Of a stretch of DNA of 64,000 bases, positions 8,638 through 17,561 are shown in pieces. Origin of the DNA: Gemmatimonadaceae bacterium (GTDB lineage: Bacteria; Gemmatimonadota; Gemmatimonadetes; Gemmatimonadales; Gemmatimonadaceae); NCBI GenBank assembly GCA_020852815.1, contig JADZAN010000024.1, forward strand, positions 310,001 to 374,000, written 5' to 3'. The position numbers were made by a program, and so were the translations under genes. The notes below the pieces were generated by a model that was given only the letters and a program-made list of their open reading frames with translations, made no database searches and was not told where the DNA came from. The number at the start of each line of letters is the position of its first letter. Within the stretch, counting starts at the first letter, position 1.

Positions 8638-10482
8638 TTGAACGACCACGCGGCGCCCCCCGTCGGCGGCGATACCACCCAGTCGGCCGCGCGCATCACC
8701 GCGCGCACCGATTCACGCACCACGCTCGGCGAGCTCCTGGCCCTCGCTTGGTGGTTCGGATTGGCCGGGGGAATCGCTTACGCCGCCACACAGGTGGTGC
8801 GCCATCGCATCCTGGGGCGCTTTGCCTGGGTCAGCCCCGACCTCCCCTGGATGTCGGTGCTGTCGCACACCCTCCTCTTCCTCCCCCTGGCCCTCCTCAT
8901 CGCCCTCGTGGCGCGCGCTCGACCGTGGGGGCGCGTGGCGGCGTGCGGCTCCTTTGCCTTCCTGGCGACGCTCTCCCAGCTCCTCCCGTACGAACAGATC
9001 GCGCGCGTCGCGCAGGTCATCGTCGCCCTGGGCGTCGCCACGCAGTTCACGCGGATCTATACCGCGCAGGCGTCGCGACTGCGCCCTCGGCTACTCTCAT
9101 CGGCCGTCGTTGGCACGCTCCTCGTCGCACTGCTGGGCGTGGGGAACCGCGCCTGGGGAACGTGGCAGCGGACGCGCGCGCTCGGCGCGCTCCCGGCACC
9201 CCAGGCCGGCGCGCCCAACGTCCTGCTGATCATCCTCGACACGGTGCGCGACGCGAACATGTCGCTGTATGGCTATCGCAAGCCTACAACGCCGCAGCTC
9301 GAGCGCCGCGCCGCCGATGCCGTCGTCTTCGACCGCGCCTTCTCCACCGCGCCCTGGACGCTCCCGTCGCACGCGACGCTCATGACGGGGCGCTACCCGA
9401 ACCAGGTGCGCTACGACTGGCGCTACCCCGTGCAAAGCGAAGGGCCAACGCTCGCGGAGCTGTTCCGCGACCGCGGCTATCGCACGGGGGGATTCGTGGC
9501 CAACCTGCTGTACACGTCGCGGGAGTCGGGGATAGGACGCGGCTTCATCGACTATCGCGACTATCCGGTCTCGCTCCGGATGATCATGACGCACTCCCCG
9601 CTTGGGCAGAGCCGCTTCCTGCAGAACATCGTCGGCGTGCGAACGCGCGAGCAGGTGCTGCGCGTCATTCGGCGCTTCAGCCTGATGCCGAGTGGCCTTC
9701 CCGCCGACGAGCCGATTCCCGCCGTCGACATCTCCAACGCCTTCCTCGACTGGCAGGTGCAAGACGCTGGACGACCGTTCTTTGCATTCCTGAACTACTT
9801 CGACGCCCACGGTCCCTATCGCGCCCCGTCGGCGTACTACCGGCAGTTTGGCGACTCCACGAAGCAGGTCGATCGCTACGACGCGGCCATCGCCTACCTC
9901 GACGCCGAGCTTGGGCGCGTCCTCGACACGCTCGCCGCGCGCGGTGCGCTCGACAACACGGTGGTCGTCATCACCTCCGACCACGGCGAGCTGTTTGGGG
10001 AACACGGACTCAAGGGGCACGCCAACGGGCTCTATCTCCCGCTGCTCCAGGTTCCGCTGATCATCCGCTTTCCCGCCAAGGTCCCCGGTGGGGAACGGGT
10101 GCGCGAGGCGATCTCGCTGCGCGACGTGGCCGCGACCATCGTCGAGCTGTCGGGGTTGCCGCCTAACGCGCTTCCCGGTACGTCGCTGGCGCGGACCTGG
10201 TCGGCTCCCGGCGCGGGGAGCGAGCGCGCCGCAGGGAGTGCGATCGTCTCCGAGGTCACGAGGGGGCGAAACGTCAGCCCGTCGTTCCCGAATGCGAAGA
10301 CCGGGCTCGTCGGCATCATCGACGCCGAGCATCACTACATCCGCAACGGGTTCGGGACCGAGCAGCTCTTTCGCTACCGCTCCGACACCGCCGAGCAGTT
10401 CGACCTCGCGGCGCACTCGGGGAGCGACACCACGCGTGCGCGCCTGCGCGCCGCCCTCGAGCGAGTGATCCCGGGGCGCTGA
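8638..10482 (+). CDS. Membrane-anchored alkaline-phosphatase/sulfatase-fold enzyme (copy 1)
   Basis: A 614-residue protein. Residues 20-180 hold about four membrane helices; the rest is an alkaline-phosphatase-superfamily domain beginning with PNVLLIILDTVR near residue 193. The nucleophile block reads WTLPSHATLMTG, so the Cys/Ser and Arg of true sulfatases (C/S-x-P-x-R) are Thr and His here. That favours a phospho- or phosphoethanolamine-type transferase or phosphatase over a formylglycine sulfatase. The metal motif DHGELFGEHG is present near residue 448. The TTG at 8638 is chosen for a GGAG element ten bases upstream; a GTG at 8617 is the alternative. It is a tandem paralogue of the next gene. 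Confidence 0.8.
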   Translation: MNDHAAPPVGGDTTQSAARITARTDSRTTLGELLALAWWFGLAGGIAYAATQVVRHRILGRFAWVSPDLPWMSVLSHTLLFLPLALLIALVARARPWGRVAACGSFAFLATLSQLLPYEQIARVAQVIVALGVATQFTRIYTAQASRLRPRLLSSAVVGTLLVALLGVGNRAWGTWQRTRALGALPAPQAGAPNVLLIILDTVRDANMSLYGYRKPTTPQLERRAADAVVFDRAFSTAPWTLPSHATLMTGRYPNQVRYDWRYPVQSEGPTLAELFRDRGYRTGGFVANLLYTSRESGIGRGFIDYRDYPVSLRMIMTHSPLGQSRFLQNIVGVRTREQVLRVIRRFSLMPSGLPADEPIPAVDISNAFLDWQVQDAGRPFFAFLNYFDAHGPYRAPSAYYRQFGDSTKQVDRYDAAIAYLDAELGRVLDTLAARGALDNTVVVITSDHGELFGEHGLKGHANGLYLPLLQVPLIIRFPAKVPGGERVREAISLRDVAATIVELSGLPPNALPGTSLARTWSAPGAGSERAAGSAIVSEVTRGRNVSPSFPNAKTGLVGIIDAEHHYIRNGFGTEQLFRYRSDTAEQFDLAAHSGSDTTRARLRAALERVIPGR

Positions 10483-10809
10483 AACGGCCGCGCTCGTTAG
10501 GGTGCCATATCGGAAATGGCATCAGCGCGCCGGCGCCAAGCGTCGGCCTGGAACCGCGGACCATTCATGAAATGGCGTCAGGATCGGCTGCGGTCGCCGA
10601 CGGTGCAAATGAGATCCAGGTCACATCGTCGGATGTGACGGCATGGGAGTATTCCGGTCGCTCGCGATCGCCGCGCGTCGCTTGCGCCAGCGTCGACGTC
10701 AGGTTCGGCGTTAGGTGCGACGTCAGGTTCGGCGCCAGTTCGGCGTTTGGTTCGGCGTTAGGTTCGAGGCCGCGAGCGTGACCCCGTTGCCGGAGGCAGT
10801 CCGCACCGC
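10483..10809. other. 327-bp intergenic region with short direct and inverted repeats
   Basis: No gene is visible between the two paralogous sulfatase-fold genes. The region holds a short inverted repeat (TGCCAT/ATGGCA, 10503-10521), a 13-bp direct repeat GAAATGGCRTCAG at 10513-10525 and 10569-10581, and a repeat block at 10694-10766 that includes two copies of CGTTAGG. A third copy lies at 10495-10501. The direct repeat is a candidate operator for the downstream gene; this is inference. Confidence 0.6.
10694..10766. repeat. Degenerate direct repeats containing CGTTAGG
   Basis: A 17-bp perfect direct repeat (CGACGTCAGGTTCGGCG) occurs at 10694-10710 and 10718-10734. It is followed by further variants of GGTTCGGCGTTAGG up to 10766. 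The block lies 44 bp before the start of the second sulfatase-fold gene. Confidence 0.7.
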
Positions 10810-12639
10810 ATGTTCGACCCCGACGCCTCCTCGGCGCGCCCGGCAGCGACGGCCACACCGGGGACGACTGGCACGGCGGTGCAACCGCCGTCCGCGCGCG
10901 AGCTGCTGTCCATCGCCTGGGGGTTGGCGCTGGCCGCTGGCGTTGCCTATGCGCTCACGCAGTTCGTGCGACAACGTGTGCTGCACGAGCTCGCCTTCGT
11001 GAGCCGCGACGTGTGGTGGATGTCACCGATCGCGCACCTGATGATCTTCGCGCCGCTGGCGCTGGTGTTCGCCCTCGTGCTGCGCGGGCGCCCGCGGGGG
11101 CGCGTGGTGGCGTTCGCGACCTTCGCCTTCCTCGCCGTCATCTCCCAGCTCCTCCCGTACACGGCCATCGCATCGTGGGCGCAGGTCATCCTCGCCGCGG
11201 GCGTCGCGGTGCAGCTGGCGAGATGGTACTCGCAGGCGTCGCCCGCGCGGCGTGGCGCGCTGGGGACCGCCACGCGCGTTGCCACGGTGGGCGTGGTGGC
11301 GCTGGCCCTGACACAACAGGGATGGCGGGTGGAGCGGCGTCACTCGATGCTCGCCGCACTCCCTGTTGCGGCTGACGGCGCCCCGAACGTCCTCCTCCTC
11401 ATCCTCGACACGGTCCGCAGCGACAACCTGAGCCTCTACGGCCACCACCGCCCCACCACCCCCAACCTGCTGCGGCGCTCGGCCGAGGCGACGGTCTTCG
11501 AGCAGGCGTTCGCCACGGCACCGTGGACCCTCCCCTCGCACGGCTCCCTCCTCACCGGGCGCTACGCGAGCGAACTCCCGCACGACTGGCTGCGCCCCAT
11601 CAATCTCGAAGGTGAGACGGTCGCCGAACGCTTTCGCGACAGCGGCTACCTCACCGCGGGGTTCGTCGCCAACCTCTCCTACACGTCGTACGAGACCGGG
11701 CTGGCCCGCGGCTTCATCGAATACCACGACTATCCGCTCGACCCGCGACTCATCCTCAAGCACTCCCCCCTCGCCCTGAGCGGCGCGGTGCAGCAGGTGG
11801 CGCGCATCCGGTCGATGGACGATGCCAGGCGGGCCGTGAGCCGCCTCCGGCTCGCGCCCGGCGGGCACGCGGGGTGGCACCCCGTGCCGGCACAGGACGT
11901 CACGAACCGCTTCCTGGCCTTCGAGCGCAAACGCGGTGCGCGCCCGTTCTTCGCCTTCCTCAACTACATGAATGCGCACGACCCCTATCGCGCCCCGGAC
12001 TCCGTCCTGGCTCGATTCGGCGACGGGCGCAGGCCGGTGGACCGCTACGACGCCGCGATCGCGCGCCTCGACGAGGAGATCGGGCGCCTCCTCGACTCGC
12101 TCCAGCGGCGCGGTGCCCTCGACAACACCATCGTCGTCGTCACCGCCGATCACGGCGAACTGTTCGGCGAGCACGGGCTGCGCGGACACGCCAACGCGCT
12201 CTATCGCCCGCTTCTGCAGGTCCCGCTCTTCGTGCGCTATCCGGCGCGCGTCCCGCGCGGTGCGCGCGTGCAGGACGAGGTCTCGCTGCGCGACATCCCG
12301 GCCACGCTCCTCGACCTCGCGGGGATCGCGCGCGGCACCATTCCCGGGCAGTCGCTGGCGTGCACCTGGACCCCGCAGGCCGATGGCGTGCCAAGTCCCG
12401 CCGTTGCCTCGGTGATCCAGGGGCGCAACGTGAGCGCCCGCTTCCCCAACGCGGCCACGCCGCTCGCCACCGTCATCGACGACGACCAGCAGTTGATCCG
12501 GAATGCGAGGGGAGAGGAGCAGCTGTTGAACTACCGCGAAGACCCCACCGAGGTCGTCAACGAGGTGCAGGACCCCCAGGTGCGGTCGGAGGTCGCGCGC
12601 CTGCGCGCCATCCTCGCGAGCGTCGCGCACGGGCGGTAG
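10810..12639 (+). CDS. Membrane-anchored alkaline-phosphatase/sulfatase-fold enzyme (copy 2)
   Basis: A 609-residue paralogue of the preceding gene, colinear along its whole length: four N-terminal membrane helices (residues 28-155), PNVLLLILDTVR near residue 196, nucleophile block WTLPSHGSLLTG near residue 240, FLNYMNAHDPY near residue 385 and DHGELFGEHG near residue 447. As in copy 1, the nucleophile position is Thr and the usual sulfatase Arg is His, so a classic sulfatase is unlikely. A GGAGG element sits about 12 bases before the ATG. The two copies probably arose by tandem duplication and may act on different positions of the same envelope product; that is inferred. Confidence 0.8.
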   Translation: MFDPDASSARPAATATPGTTGTAVQPPSARELLSIAWGLALAAGVAYALTQFVRQRVLHELAFVSRDVWWMSPIAHLMIFAPLALVFALVLRGRPRGRVVAFATFAFLAVISQLLPYTAIASWAQVILAAGVAVQLARWYSQASPARRGALGTATRVATVGVVALALTQQGWRVERRHSMLAALPVAADGAPNVLLLILDTVRSDNLSLYGHHRPTTPNLLRRSAEATVFEQAFATAPWTLPSHGSLLTGRYASELPHDWLRPINLEGETVAERFRDSGYLTAGFVANLSYTSYETGLARGFIEYHDYPLDPRLILKHSPLALSGAVQQVARIRSMDDARRAVSRLRLAPGGHAGWHPVPAQDVTNRFLAFERKRGARPFFAFLNYMNAHDPYRAPDSVLARFGDGRRPVDRYDAAIARLDEEIGRLLDSLQRRGALDNTIVVVTADHGELFGEHGLRGHANALYRPLLQVPLFVRYPARVPRGARVQDEVSLRDIPATLLDLAGIARGTIPGQSLACTWTPQADGVPSPAVASVIQGRNVSARFPNAATPLATVIDDDQQLIRNARGEEQLLNYREDPTEVVNEVQDPQVRSEVARLRAILASVAHGR

Positions 12640-12851
12640 CCAGTCCCCCCTCGGCTGATGCGTCGCCGAGTGAGCAGTGTGGGATGCCCGCGACAGCTGC
12701 GGAGCGCGCCGTCGGAAGGAGGGGGTACTGCCCCCCGGATAGGGGTTGGTGACGATAGTCACGAGATTGGCGCAAAAGGGGGAGGCGACGTGCACGCATC
12801 TTGCCCCGACTGGGAACTCCCCCCGTCCCAACCCACCCGACAATCCAACGC

Positions 12852-14651
12852 GTGTCCGTGCCGTCCACCCAAGCGCCGTCGCAGGGGAGCACCCCTGTTC
12901 CGGCGAGAGCGGTCGCCAAGTGGTCTGGTGCCTGGTCGAGCTTCATCGTCGACCTGCCGGTGGCGCGCGCTGTGGTGGGATGCGTCGCGCTGCTGCACCT
13001 CGCCATAGTCTGGCTTACGCGCGTCCCGGGGATCGGCTGGGGGGAGGACGATGCGCAGTACTTCCAGTTGGCGCGAAACCTCGTCCGGTTCGGCTATCAC
13101 GAGCAGTGGGACATCGCGGCGCCCCTGCATGTCCGCTATCCACCGCTCTTTCCCGCATTCCTCGCGGCGGTAGGGCTGCCCGCGGGCTGGAACGTCGACG
13201 CGATGCTGCTCGCCGTGGCGCTCTGTTCGGCGCTGGCGGTCGTGGTCTTCTTCGATGCGGCGCGCCGAGTGGTGGGCGTGGAAATGGCGCTCCTCGCCAG
13301 TATTCTGTGGGCGCTGAATCCGCTCATGGTGAAGACCAGCGGGTGGCTCCTTTCCGAGCCGCTCTTCAACCTCCTCTTCGTCATCGCCCTGTGGGGAATC
13401 GCGCGCGAGGAGGAGGGGGGGCGTTACGGCGTGCTGGCGGGGGCGGCGCTATCGGCCGCCGCGCTCACGCGTACGGCGGGACTGGCCATGGTGTGCGGGC
13501 TGATCGTCTGGTGGCTCTTCAAGCGCCGCTGGCGCCGAGCCGCCACGCTGGCTGTCGTGGCGGGGGGGACGATCGGCGTCTGGCTCGTCTACTCCTTCAT
13601 GGCTCCCGAGTCGGAATCACAGCGTCTCTACTCGGCCGACCTGGCCAAGATCATCAGCTCGGCGCCGCAGGCGCCGCCCAGAACGAATGGCGTGCAGCAC
13701 GATGGAGGCGCGGCGCCCACTACGGTTGCGCCGGCACCCCCGCCAACGGCGCAGCGACTGGAGCAACGGCTGCTGCGCATCGCCACCAACACGCTGCCAA
13801 CGGTCCTGTCGTTCCGCACCGTGCAGCACACCATCGTCGATAATGTCGCGTGGCTGGTGGTCATGGTCATCACGGCGAGCGTGGGGGCGTGGGTCATGTT
13901 GCGCCGCTGGCCCGGCGCCGCGCTCGCGCTGGGGGCCTACCTGGCGCTGCTGACAGTTTGGACGTGGATGATGGATCGGTACTTCAGCCCGGTCATCCCG
14001 CTCATCTACCTGGCGATGTTGCTGGGCGCCTCGTCGCTACTTGCCCGCTTGCTCCCGCGGTGGCGCACGGCGGGGGTCCTTGCCCTCGTCGTGCTCCTCA
14101 TGCTGGGCGAGATCCCGACGCTGGGCGCGCTCACCGTGGAGCGCTCGCGGTGCGATCGCGACCAGGTGACCACCTCACCGGGATGCTATCCCCCCGACGA
14201 GCGCGCGTACCTGCAAGCGGCGCAGTGGGTGCGCGACTCGACCCCGCCGGGGGCGGTCTTCATGGCGAGCAAGGAGGCGGCGTTCTTCACGCACGCGGGG
14301 CGTCGCACCGTGAACCAGATTGCAGCGCTCCGGGAGGACTCGGCCACCATCATCGCCTACCTTCGCCGTGTAGGGGTGACGCACGTGGTGGTGGGGCCGG
14401 TCGGCGTGCGCAGCCTGCGCCACGGGCGGTTGATGGCGCGTGTGTGTGACGACCTGATCCTGCTGCGCGCCTTTCCTCGCGAGTACGCCGTGCTGCGCGT
14501 GCGCGAGCCAGGCGAGGCGCGCGATGGAGGCGAGGCGTGTGACGCCCTGCGCTCGTGGCGCGACCGTGTTGCACCTGCCGACCCGCCACGCCGGCGCGTG
14601 CGCTCCTACTTCGAGAGGAAACCGCCAGCCGCAACAAGCGTCGCCCCATGA
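12852..14651 (+). CDS. GT-C (ArnT/PMT-like, family 39) glycosyltransferase
   Basis: A roughly 599-residue polytopic protein with about ten membrane helices and a C-terminal soluble domain. The first large loop has the hallmark acidic pair (GWGEDDAQYFQLAR, near residue 65), followed by RYPPLFPAFLA and a WLLSEPLF motif, as in family-39 and ArnT-type transferases that use polyprenyl-phosphate sugars on the outer face of the membrane. A GTG at 12852 is chosen because the basic/Pro-rich start before the first helix begins there; upstream TTG codons are possible. It converges on the GT2 gene at 14692 with only a 40-bp gap. Acceptor unknown. Confidence 0.75.
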   Translation: MSVPSTQAPSQGSTPVPARAVAKWSGAWSSFIVDLPVARAVVGCVALLHLAIVWLTRVPGIGWGEDDAQYFQLARNLVRFGYHEQWDIAAPLHVRYPPLFPAFLAAVGLPAGWNVDAMLLAVALCSALAVVVFFDAARRVVGVEMALLASILWALNPLMVKTSGWLLSEPLFNLLFVIALWGIAREEEGGRYGVLAGAALSAAALTRTAGLAMVCGLIVWWLFKRRWRRAATLAVVAGGTIGVWLVYSFMAPESESQRLYSADLAKIISSAPQAPPRTNGVQHDGGAAPTTVAPAPPPTAQRLEQRLLRIATNTLPTVLSFRTVQHTIVDNVAWLVVMVITASVGAWVMLRRWPGAALALGAYLALLTVWTWMMDRYFSPVIPLIYLAMLLGASSLLARLLPRWRTAGVLALVVLLMLGEIPTLGALTVERSRCDRDQVTTSPGCYPPDERAYLQAAQWVRDSTPPGAVFMASKEAAFFTHAGRRTVNQIAALREDSATIIAYLRRVGVTHVVVGPVGVRSLRHGRLMARVCDDLILLRAFPREYAVLRVREPGEARDGGEACDALRSWRDRVAPADPPRRRVRSYFERKPPAATSVAP

Positions 14652-14691
14652 CCCCGGGCGAAGATGTCGCTTCGGCGTGAGGGGTGGCGCG

Positions 14692-15507
14692 TCAGGAGCG
14701 CGCGCTTTCCTTCAGTGTGATGGGTCCCGCCGCGTCGTTCGTGCGCCAGTGCGAGGTGAGGCGGAAAATCACGAGGCGGTGGAAGAACTCCCAGCAGGTC
14801 GTGGCCCGCACGTGGGAGAGGCCGGCGCCGCGCATGCGCGCGAAGACGTTGAACTCCAGCACGCGCAGCCCCATCTGGTGCGCCTTGACCATCACCTCCG
14901 GGTCGAGGAGCCAGTCCCTCGACTGCAGCTCCATGGCGCGCACGACATCGGCGGGGAGGAGCTTGGGGCTGCCGTTCACGTCGATCGACGCCAGGCCGGG
15001 CCACAGGATCCGGACGAAGATGTTGTACGACGTGGAGACGAGCTTGCGCAGCACGCCATCCATGCGGAAGCGGCGCCGGACCTTGGCCAGCACGCGCCCG
15101 CGAGTCGCGGCCGCGGCCTCATACAGTCGCACCACGTCCTCGGCATCCACCTGGCCGTCGGCCGGGATGAAGCCGATCCACGGGGCCGTGCACAGCGGGA
15201 TGCCGTGCAGGATGCCGTTGCCGTAGCCTTGGTTGACCTGGACGCGCGTGGGAACGATCCCGGGATAGCGCGCCTTGAGCGCCGAGATGACTTCGCCTGT
15301 GCCGTCCTTGCTTCCGTTGTCGACCGCCACCAGCTCCAGCTGGTATCCCGCGGCGGCAAACGCCTGCATCATTTTCGGGATGGTGTACTCGAGGACTTCT
15401 TCCTCGTTGTAGCAGGGCATGACGAACGAAACGTCCGGCCGGCGAGTGTCGGCGGGTCGCGGTTCGTGGGGTGACGGTTCGGTGCTCGGGAGCGAAGTGG
15501 AGATCAC
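14692..15507 (-). CDS. Family 2 glycosyltransferase (DPM-synthase-like)
   Basis: A 271-residue soluble GT-A glycosyltransferase. It has VSFVMPCYNEEE near residue 26, VDNGSKDGT near residue 62 and an ADGQVD motif near residue 113 in the place of the metal-binding DxD. There are no terminal membrane helices, so it probably glycosylates a polyprenyl phosphate or a soluble acceptor. The GTG start overlaps the TGA of the upstream radical SAM gene by four bases, so the two are co-translated. Family assignment is firm; the sugar is unknown. Confidence 0.88.
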   Translation of the reverse strand: MISTSLPSTEPSPHEPRPADTRRPDVSFVMPCYNEEEVLEYTIPKMMQAFAAAGYQLELVAVDNGSKDGTGEVISALKARYPGIVPTRVQVNQGYGNGILHGIPLCTAPWIGFIPADGQVDAEDVVRLYEAAAATRGRVLAKVRRRFRMDGVLRKLVSTSYNIFVRILWPGLASIDVNGSPKLLPADVVRAMELQSRDWLLDPEVMVKAHQMGLRVLEFNVFARMRGAGLSHVRATTCWEFFHRLVIFRLTSHWRTNDAAGPITLKESARS

Positions 15508-17561
15508 GCGGTGGTGAGTGCGGTGTCGAGCGCGCGCTCGTCGGCGCTGTGCATGGTCCTGCGCAGGTCGCGGGCGAACATCGTGCGAGTGAACTTGCCC
15601 AGCCCGGCCGGGTGCTCGCCGAAGGTCGCCATACGGCTCAGGATGAGCGCCTTCTTGTCGCCCTCGACGATGGCCCTGTAGCGCACACGTTCATCGGTGC
15701 TGTAGTCCTCGAGAGGACGCACGTAGCCTTCGCCACGCCACTTCTCGACATCATAGCGGCTGGTCCACGCCGGGGTCGCTTCGAGCGTCTCGGCGAACGG
15801 GGTGTGGAGCATCACGCAGTGCAAGTAGCGCACCATCGACTGGCGCGCGTCATCGCCCTGCGTCGCGCCGCGCTCGGCGAGAATCCGCTCGATGCCGCGC
15901 CCCAGGAAGTCGATCGCCTCCTGGGATACATAGAAACGCCCCAGCATCGAGTACTTCGACAGCAGGTTGCCGCCCTTGCTCCCGTCCACCAGCGACTGGA
16001 AGTTGGCGCGCGCCCAGGCCACGCACTCCTCCTTCGTGTCGAACAGCTCCTCGCGGCTCTCGACGACGAAGTCATCGATCACCCTGCGGAAGGCGAGCGG
16101 CGCCTCGTCGAGCAGCTGGTGCAGGCGCACCACCAGGTCGAACGCCTTCACGCCGTGATGGCGCGCGTACTCGAACGCCTCCTCGAAATTCCCCTCGTAG
16201 TGGAAGATCGTGAGGAGGAGGTGGAAGACCCGCGTCTCGAAGTACTCGGCGTAGCTGAAGGTCGGCGTCTCGACGACCATCTCCTCGACCTCGACCAGGT
16301 CTTCACCCGTGCCGTAGTTGCCCAGGTTGCGCGCAACCACGCGCCATTTTGTCTTGAAGCCGAACTTCGCGCGCTGCTCGGGATTCGAGAGCGGGGCCCC
16401 GTGCAGCAGCATCAGCTGGTGCGCCGACACGCGCTTCACGCCACTGTCGAGGAGGTCGGAGACCGATTGCATGAACGACGCCTTGGTCTCGCCCGGCATC
16501 GAGAGGATCAACTCGCCGTAGGCTTGCATCCCTTGCGCCTGCACTTCCTTCTGGATCTCGGCGTAGGCGTCGAGCGAGATGTTGGAGCGCTTGATGTTCT
16601 CCAGCACCTCGGGATTGAGCGATTGCACGGCCGACGTCATCGGGAGCGTGCCGCGCACCGTGCGCATCACCTTGATCACGCGATCGGCGCGGTTCTTCCC
16701 CGTGGTGGTGCGGATATAGCGCGGCCAGCCAAAGCGGTCTTGCAGATAGGCGATGTACTCGGCGATTTCCTGGTCGCGCTCGTACATCCCGAAGTTGTCG
16801 TCGGCGAAGCAGACCGGGAGTTCGGGGCGCACGCGCTCGGCGATATGCAGCAGGTCGCGGCAGACGTTCTCCACCGAATGCGCGAAGACCTTGCTGTTTT
16901 CCTTCACTGACGAGTTGCAGAACTGGCAGGTGAACGGGCACCCGCGGGCAATCTGCAGCATGGGGAAGTAGCCGCTCGAGTAGAACGGGTCCATCCACCC
17001 CGTGATGTACGGCGAGGGGATCTCGTCGAGGTCGGTGATGCGGGGGAGCGATGCCCCGCGCACGAAGGCCCCGGTCCTCGGGTCGATCCAGTCGTTCCCG
17101 GGCACCGTCTCCTCCAGCAGCCCCTCGCGCGATCCCTGCACGTCCACCAGTCGCTGCATGATGGCCAGGAAGGCGCGCTCGCCTTCGTATGTCGGGCCGC
17201 GCACCGCCAGGTCGATCTCGGGCATGGTGCGAAGGTGCGACTCCATCTCGGGGAGGGTGAGCGGGTAGTTGGGCCCTCCCATCATCGTCACGACACCCGG
17301 GTCGCGCCGCTTGGCGAAGCGTGCGAACGACTTGGCCAGTTCGTGGTTCCAGGCGTAGCTCGAGAGCGCGAGGACGTTCGGGGGGGCGCTCTCGAGGGCG
17401 GCGCGCAGCTCCTGGGGTTCCCGGAAGATCCGCAGCTCGACCGGTTTGAGGCTCCGCAGGTACGCCGACGTGTACGCCGCAAGGTTGGCGACGCCGATCG
17501 GGTAGATGTCGGAGCTGAACGTCTGGAGGTTGTGACCGAGGTCGGCGAGGTAGACGCGCAT
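15504..17561 (-). CDS. B12-binding-type radical SAM enzyme
   Basis: A 685-residue protein with the cluster motif CPFTCQFC near residue 209, the CxxxCxxC that ligates the SAM-cleaving [4Fe-4S] cluster, preceded by the usual ARG. Residues 1-140 resemble the Rossmann-like cobalamin domain of BchE-type radical SAM proteins, with MMGGPNYP near residue 92; the canonical DxHxxG is not evident, so cobalamin binding is uncertain. A C-terminal region of about 250 residues has no domain I recognise. It starts at ATG 17561 and overlaps the GT2 gene downstream. It could methylate or rearrange the sugar or lipid that the GT2 handles; that is inferred from the overlap only. Confidence 0.85.
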   Translation of the reverse strand: MRVYLADLGHNLQTFSSDIYPIGVANLAAYTSAYLRSLKPVELRIFREPQELRAALESAPPNVLALSSYAWNHELAKSFARFAKRRDPGVVTMMGGPNYPLTLPEMESHLRTMPEIDLAVRGPTYEGERAFLAIMQRLVDVQGSREGLLEETVPGNDWIDPRTGAFVRGASLPRITDLDEIPSPYITGWMDPFYSSGYFPMLQIARGCPFTCQFCNSSVKENSKVFAHSVENVCRDLLHIAERVRPELPVCFADDNFGMYERDQEIAEYIAYLQDRFGWPRYIRTTTGKNRADRVIKVMRTVRGTLPMTSAVQSLNPEVLENIKRSNISLDAYAEIQKEVQAQGMQAYGELILSMPGETKASFMQSVSDLLDSGVKRVSAHQLMLLHGAPLSNPEQRAKFGFKTKWRVVARNLGNYGTGEDLVEVEEMVVETPTFSYAEYFETRVFHLLLTIFHYEGNFEEAFEYARHHGVKAFDLVVRLHQLLDEAPLAFRRVIDDFVVESREELFDTKEECVAWARANFQSLVDGSKGGNLLSKYSMLGRFYVSQEAIDFLGRGIERILAERGATQGDDARQSMVRYLHCVMLHTPFAETLEATPAWTSRYDVEKWRGEGYVRPLEDYSTDERVRYRAIVEGDKKALILSRMATFGEHPAGLGKFTRTMFARDLRRTMHSADERALDTALTTA

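Noticed and set aside
8638-12639. Calling the two AP-fold enzymes sulfatases
   Set aside because: The formylglycine Cys/Ser and neighbouring Arg are replaced by Thr and His in both copies, so only superfamily membership is supported.
14656-14676. Hairpin between the convergent GT-C and GT2 genes
   Set aside because: Only a 5-bp stem (CGAAG/CTTCG) is visible, too weak to call a terminator.
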